This document shows positions 59,902-64,000 of a stretch of DNA of 64,000 bases, piece after piece. The stretch is from Nageia nagi (Eukaryota; Pinophyta). The stretch spans positions 183,334,001 through 183,398,000 of the forward strand of contig JBITNC010000001.1 of NCBI GenBank assembly GCA_050084985.1. The letters are read 5' to 3'. A model generated the notes under the pieces. The model did no database searches and had not been told where the DNA came from. It saw nothing but the letters and a program-made list of their open reading frames with translations. Both the position numbers and the translations under genes were made by a program. Position 1 is the stretch's first letter; each line of letters starts with the position of its first letter.

Positions 59902-60780
59902 ATGGAAGACTCTTTTCCACCCAAGCATATCTTGGATGGTTCCAACTATGGCATTTAGGAACTTAGGATAAAAGAAGAATTTTAAGCATGAAAACTTTGG
60001 ATGATTGTTAATGAAAATCAAGTTTCTCCTTCAAGGGAAAAGGAACTTGAAGGTTATAATACTAATAATGATTTAGTAACTTCTATGATCTTTTGTGCAA
60101 ATTTAGATGCGATCTTTCTTATGATATCTTCTTCAAACATTGCAAAAGAAGCTTGGGATAAACTAAAGAGTATCTACCTTGGCACTACATTTTCTAGGAG
60201 GTTCACCATTATTCAAAAGTTACTTCAATCACATCAAGAGGAAAATAAAAATGTGGTTATTTATCTAAATAATATTGTTGACCTTAGGACCCAACTTATG
60301 ATATGTGGTTGCAATTAGATCAATGATGAGTTTTCAAATTTTATCATACTTTAAAGCCTTTTTGCTAAATTTAGTTAGTTTATGACTATTATTAAAACTA
60401 AGCTTGATAATTTAAAAGAAGTGTTCTCCTTGAAAAATCTATCAAGACTTCTCTTAAAGCATGATGAAACTCTTTACAATAAAGTGTTGATTACCACTCT
60501 TAAAGATCCATTTATGGCACTTGGTCCAATGAAGCCTCATTTCAAAAAGAAGAACCATAACCAAAAGAAAGGTTCTTATGCTCCTAAGAAAAACTTCAAA
60601 AAAAGTAGAAATAAGAAGAATTATGATTATGATAAGTCAAAGAAAACCAAAGCCAAATTTGATAGAAATTATTATTTCTATAACATCTATGGTCATGTGG
60701 AAGATGATTACTTCAAGAAAAAGAAAGGGTAAGGTGAAAAAGGGTTTGAAAAATCAAACAAATCTAATAATATGAATAAG
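59902..60780 (+). pseudogene. Copia Gag (UBN2 type, relic)
   Basis: Starts MEDSFPPKHILDGSNYG, then after a stop LWMIVNENQVSP. The open frame 60001-60318 has IAKEAWDKLKSIYLG and VVIYLNNIVDLRTQL, the UBN2 core of copia Gag. 60382-60732 has MTIIKTKLDNLKEV, YNKVLITTLKDPF and a Lys/Asn-rich RNA-binding tail ending in a knuckle remnant (60679-60720). The knuckle has Tyr in all three Cys positions and keeps His. Gag would form particles and bind RNA; here the nucleic-acid-binding finger cannot hold zinc. Confidence 0.9.
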
Positions 60781-61000
60781 AACAAAAATTATACTTATGT
60801 TGGTACCTTTTACTTCAAATCTTATACTTTTTTAAATGATTGGATTATTGATTTTGAATGCACTAATAATATATGTTTTGAAAAGAATAAATTTAAAAAC
60901 TTTTATAAGTATAAAAAATATGCAATTATGATAGGTGATAATTCATTCTTTTATGTTTAAGGTGTTGGGAGTGTGTTGATACAAAAAAGATTCTTGAAAA
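60781..61000 (+). pseudogene. Copia protease (relic)
   Basis: 60772-60957 is open: NDWIIDFECTNNICFEKNKF and KYAIMIGDNSFFYV, then GVGSV after a stop. The active site D-S-G-C-T-x-H of copia protease appears as D-F-E-C-T-N-N at 60850-60870. Asp is kept, but Ser to Phe and Gly to Glu (C-to-T and G-to-A) and His to Asn should abolish activity. Confidence 0.88.
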
Positions 61001-61204
61001 TGTGTTTTATATGCCTAAATTCATTATGAACCTCATTTTCATAATTTAGGTTTCAAAAAAAGGTTACTCTTTTGAGTTTAATTCATACTCTTGGTGCATG
61101 AAAAATAGTCTTACCACTTTGGTGAAAGGTTATGTGAAAGATGACCTTTACATTGTAGATCAATCTCTAACAAAGATATGCCTTGCAACTAATGTTTATT
61201 CTAA

Positions 61205-62160
61205 AGGTAATATTTGGCACCATCAATTATGCCACCTAAATTATAAGAACATTTAAGTCATGAAAGATTATGAACTTATGGAAGGTTTGCCTACAATATC
61301 ACCTTTGTGAGAAGTGCATTCTAGGTAAAATAAATAGGTAAAAGTTTCCAAAAGATAAGAAAACTAGAGCAATTCAATCTCTTCAACTTGTGCATACAAA
61401 TTTGATGAGTTCATTTCTAACTAATTTGATTAGGAGAGAATATTATGTATTCACCTTTATTTATGAATTTAGTAAGATAATATTTGGTTATCTTATAGAG
61501 CACAAGGATCGAATTATTGATAGGTTCAAAGGTTTCAAAGCCTTGGTATAAATTAGTCTAAATTCAAAATCAAGATGTTAAGATTTGATAATGGAGGTGA
61601 GTATAATAGAAATGAATTTAATAATTTTTGTACCAAGTATGAAATCAAGAGGTAGTTTACTATCCTTTACACTTCTCAATAAAATGGTATGGTTTAAAAG
61701 AAGAATATAATCATTCAAAAAATATAAAGATGTATGTTGAAAAATCTTCTTAGCTTCTTATGGAATGAAGCTATAAATACTATAATCTACATTTTAAACA
61801 AGTATCCTATAAAAGAAATTGAAGGTAAAATTTCATATGAGGCATGGATATAAAAAACCTTAACATCTCTCACTTTAGGATCTTTGGTTGTGATACCTAT
61901 GCCTTTGTTATTCCTCAGAAAAGGAAGAACTTGGATAAGAGATCTAAAAAGTGTATCTTTATAGACTATAATAGTAAAAATAGAGGCTATAGGCTATACC
62001 AACCTTTCTCAAGAGAAGTATTTATGTCAAGGGATGTAAAGTTCAATGAACTACCTAAAGATTCTGCTTCTTATGAGAACCTTAATAAGGGTGATGATTC
62101 CTCTATTGCACCTAACTGGTTGGATGTTAGTATGGATTTATCACTTAATGAATAAGATTC
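61205..62160 (+). pseudogene. Copia integrase (relic)
   Basis: Zinc domain: IWHHQLCHLNYKN at 61212-61250 and CEKCILGK at 61306-61329; the HHCC ligands are present. Core: VHTNLMSSFLTN (first catalytic Asp is Asn), YYVFTFIYEFSK, and RFDNGGEYNRNEF at about 61577-61620 (second Asp kept). The C-terminal part is open at 61844-62155: DTYAFVIPQKRKN, NRGYRLYQPFSREVF, SRDVKFNELP. Several stops and shifts in the core. It would join the cDNA to host DNA. Confidence 0.88.
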
Positions 62161-62254
62161 TTCAACATAAAAGATAACAAGAAGTATTACCATTAATAAA
62201 TCCTTATTTTCCAAAATTGATATCAAGAATGAGCCCTCATCTTATAAATAAGCT

Positions 62255-63110
62255 TCAAAGAATAAGTACTAGATGAATGCAATGAATATGGAGTATGAGG
62301 CTCTTATAAAAGAATCAAACTTGGCATTTGGCTCTTTATCCTAATGAATAAAATGTGATTAGTAATAAATAGATTTATAAGGTCAAATATAACTCAGTTA
62401 GAGAGATTGAGAAATACAAAGCAATAGTAGCTAAGGGTTTCACTTAAAAATACAAAGTTGATTATAAGGAAACCTTTACTCTAGTGGTAAAGATGCCCAC
62501 TATTAGGGTAATTCTTACTCTTTTAGTAGCTTAAGGATAGAAATTTTTATAACTTAATGTCAAGAGTGCTTTTCTTAATGATGAATTAGATGTGAAAATT
62601 TAAATGAATCAACCAAAAGGGTTTGTTGTGGAAGGCAAATAATATTTTATGTACAAGTTAAACAAATCTTTGTATGGATTTAATCAAGCACCTAGGGCCT
62701 GGTACAAAAAGATTTTAAGATACTTTGAGGATATTGGATTTTCTAAATGCTTATCTAAAATAGATATTTATATGGTTAACAAAGGACAAGACTTGATTTT
62801 GATTCTTCTCTATGTGGATGATTTTTTGATCATAGGGAATAATATGGTCCTCATACAAGATTGCATTTCCAAATTTAAGGTAACTTTTGAAATGATTGAT
62901 CTTGATCTATTACACTACTACCTTGATATGTAAGTGTACCAATACAAAGATTATACTTACCTTAGTTAATATAAGTATATCTCAAAATATCTTGCAAAAG
63001 TTTAGAATGGAGGAGTTCAAGGATGTTGCAATCCCAATCTTTCTTGGAATCACTTTGTCTCTTAGTTCTAACTCTAAGTTGGTAGATGCTATGGCTTCTA
63101 AGTAATTAAT
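62255..63110 (+). pseudogene. Copia reverse transcriptase (relic)
   Basis: MNAMNMEYEALIKE, then YKVDYKETFTLVVKMPTIR, LNVKSAFLNDELDV, MNQPKGFVV, and an open frame 62649-62933 with YKLNKSLYGFNQAPRAWYKK, then LILILLYVDDFLI. YVDD at 62811-62822 is intact and the Asp of the first catalytic block is kept as VKSAFLND-type sequence with Lys in place of Asp (family: VKTAFL with D before V), so activity is doubtful. Stops: at NK-stop-IYK (Trp), T-stop-KYK (Gln), A-stop-G-stop-K (Gln, Trp). Confidence 0.9.
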
Positions 63111-63149
63111 TCATATTTTTCTTTATTTAACTATCTCTAGATAGATATT

Positions 63150-63750
63150 TCTTTTTCTATGAATTTGATGGCTCGCTTTATGCAAAATTTGTATGTTGAG
63201 CACTTCAATCTTGTTAACCAAATTTTGAGATATGTTATGGGTATTAAGGATCTTGCTCTCAAGTATGACAAGTTTCTCTTATTTATTTTCTTAAGATTCT
63301 TAAATTTTGACTATGGGGGAGATAGATATGATAGAAAATCAACCTTTACTTATGTGTTTAACATTAGTTCAAGTGCTATCTATTAGGCATTCAAGGAGTA
63401 GACTATTATTTCTCTCTCCACCATTAAGGTTGAATATCATGTAATGTCAGTTGTAGCCTAGGTAGCCATTTGATTAAGGCATATTTTAAAAGAAATAAGA
63501 TATGAGCAAGTTCATCCATATCAAATTTTTTTTAGATAGTTAGTTAGTTATTACTTTAGAAAATAATCTTATTTTTCATCAGAGAATAAAGCATATAGAA
63601 ATTCAAGCCCACTTCATCTGAGAGAAGGTTTTAGATGGTTTTCTACACTTATTGTATTATCCATTAGTTCTAAACTCTGCTAATTTATTCATCAAACCCC
63701 TTCTTGAAGCTTATTTCTATAAGCTTAGGGAGTCTATTGGGTTAGTGAAG
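63150..63750 (+). pseudogene. Copia RNase H (relic)
   Basis: 63159-63386 is open: ARFMQNLYVEHFN, LRYVMGIKDLALKY, LNFDYGGDRYDRKST and ISSSAIY. Then with stops STIKVEYHVMSVVA, LRHILKEIRYEQVHP and, in another frame, a LFxKPL-type end and a final leucine-rich box at 63720-63750. Order and motifs equal 20150-20800 in the nested copy. Confidence 0.88.
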
Positions 63751-63758
63751 TTTCCCTC

Positions 63759-63771
63759 AAAAAAGGAGTAA
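63759..63771 (+). other. Polypurine tract
   Basis: AAAAAAGGAGTAA, same context as AAGGGGGAGTAAA at 20958. The next bases TGTTGAATTC resemble GTTTGAATTC there and do not look like the family LTR start. Confidence 0.5.
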
Positions 63772-64000
63772 ATGTTGAATTCTTGTTGAATCCATTGTAA
63801 TTTCTTCCTTCTTAATGAAGTTTTTAAACTTTTTTAGTTTATATGCTTTATTTATACATTTGTCTATTTTATAACTATAAGTATGGGCTTTGCATCTTAG
63901 TGATGAATTATAATGTACCAAAAATCCAAGCATATTATATTAGGGAGAAATTTTTTCATAGAATAATTGCAACTATGTTCATTTGACTTTATCTCTTCTA
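63772..64000 (+). other. 3' region of copia element, with second RNase H tail piece
   Basis: 63880-63910 matches the 3' region of the nested copy near 21240. From about 63918, CCAAGCATATTATAT and then ATTGCAACTATGTTCAT match 20806-20865, the second RNase H tail of that copy. The order of the two blocks is reversed between the copies. Confidence 0.5.

Larger units (their letters stand above)
57594..64000 (+). mobile_element. Copia element, most complete copy (3' LTR outside window)
   Basis: LTR (57594-58001), primer site, 1.9-kb leader, gag (59902), protease, integrase, RT, RNase H and polypurine tract in the order protease-integrase-RT-RNase H that defines Ty1/copia. Every domain has stops or frameshifts, so it is non-functional. 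It provides the reference for the shortened copies at 18783 and 39078. The region after the tract runs off the window. Confidence 0.9.

Overview
The window looks like repeat-dominated intergenic DNA of a land plant with a large, old genome. It is very AT-rich by eye (roughly 70% A+T). It is packed with decayed LTR retrotransposons of the Ty3/gypsy and Ty1/copia type, one LINE ORF1 relic, one Mutator-like (MULE) transposase relic and many minisatellites. No intact host gene, rRNA or canonical tRNA gene is visible. In-frame stops and key-residue losses are mostly C-to-T or G-to-A changes (Cys to Tyr, Trp to stop, Gln to stop), as expected from deamination of methylated cytosine. Extreme AT content plus old, unpurged LTR elements recalls gymnosperms. 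Welwitschia, known for an AT-rich deaminated genome, is my best guess, but this is inference only.

Layout. 1-2250: minus-strand Ty3/gypsy gag-protease-RT relic with an initiator-tRNA-Met primer site at 2236-2247 and LTR sequence beyond it. 5850-8110: second minus-strand gypsy relic with gag and an LTR edge at 8109. 9307-10130: two adjacent minisatellites (52 and 49 bp). 10131-17658: no recognisable gene; a decayed minisatellite at 13780-14160. 17659-27947: one Ty3/gypsy-type element with about 790-bp LTRs, a polypurine tract, a near-matching 5-bp target duplication and a gag, but no pol. It carries a 43-44 bp array before its 3' LTR and is interrupted by a nested Ty1/copia deletion derivative (18783-22081). 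30790-36584: a longer gypsy element of the same gag type with protease, two RNase H domains and integrase, cut by a gap and by an insertion at 36585.

39078-42841: second copia copy (LTR, primer site, leader, gag), ending at an assembly gap. 43640-44320: LINE ORF1 relic (DUF4283 plus CCHC). 44630-44690: tRNA/SINE-like promoter boxes. 45145-47845: several minisatellites, one with higher-order structure. 51770-54240: minus-strand MULE/SWIM transposase relic whose C-terminal tail is a 21-bp (7-residue) coding repeat. 55660-55990: gypsy RT fragment. 57594-64000: the fullest copia copy (LTR, primer site, leader, gag, protease, integrase, RT, RNase H); its 3' LTR lies beyond the window.

The coding features are mobile-element proteins: gag packages the RNA, and protease, integrase, RT and RNase H copy and insert it. 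None appears intact. The four LTRs of the single copia family, each with different flanks, fix that LTR at about 410-460 bp. I found no convincing new functional system. The most unusual items are the gag-only element with its long internal array, the 7-residue coding repeat of the MULE protein and the pattern of zinc-ligand loss.
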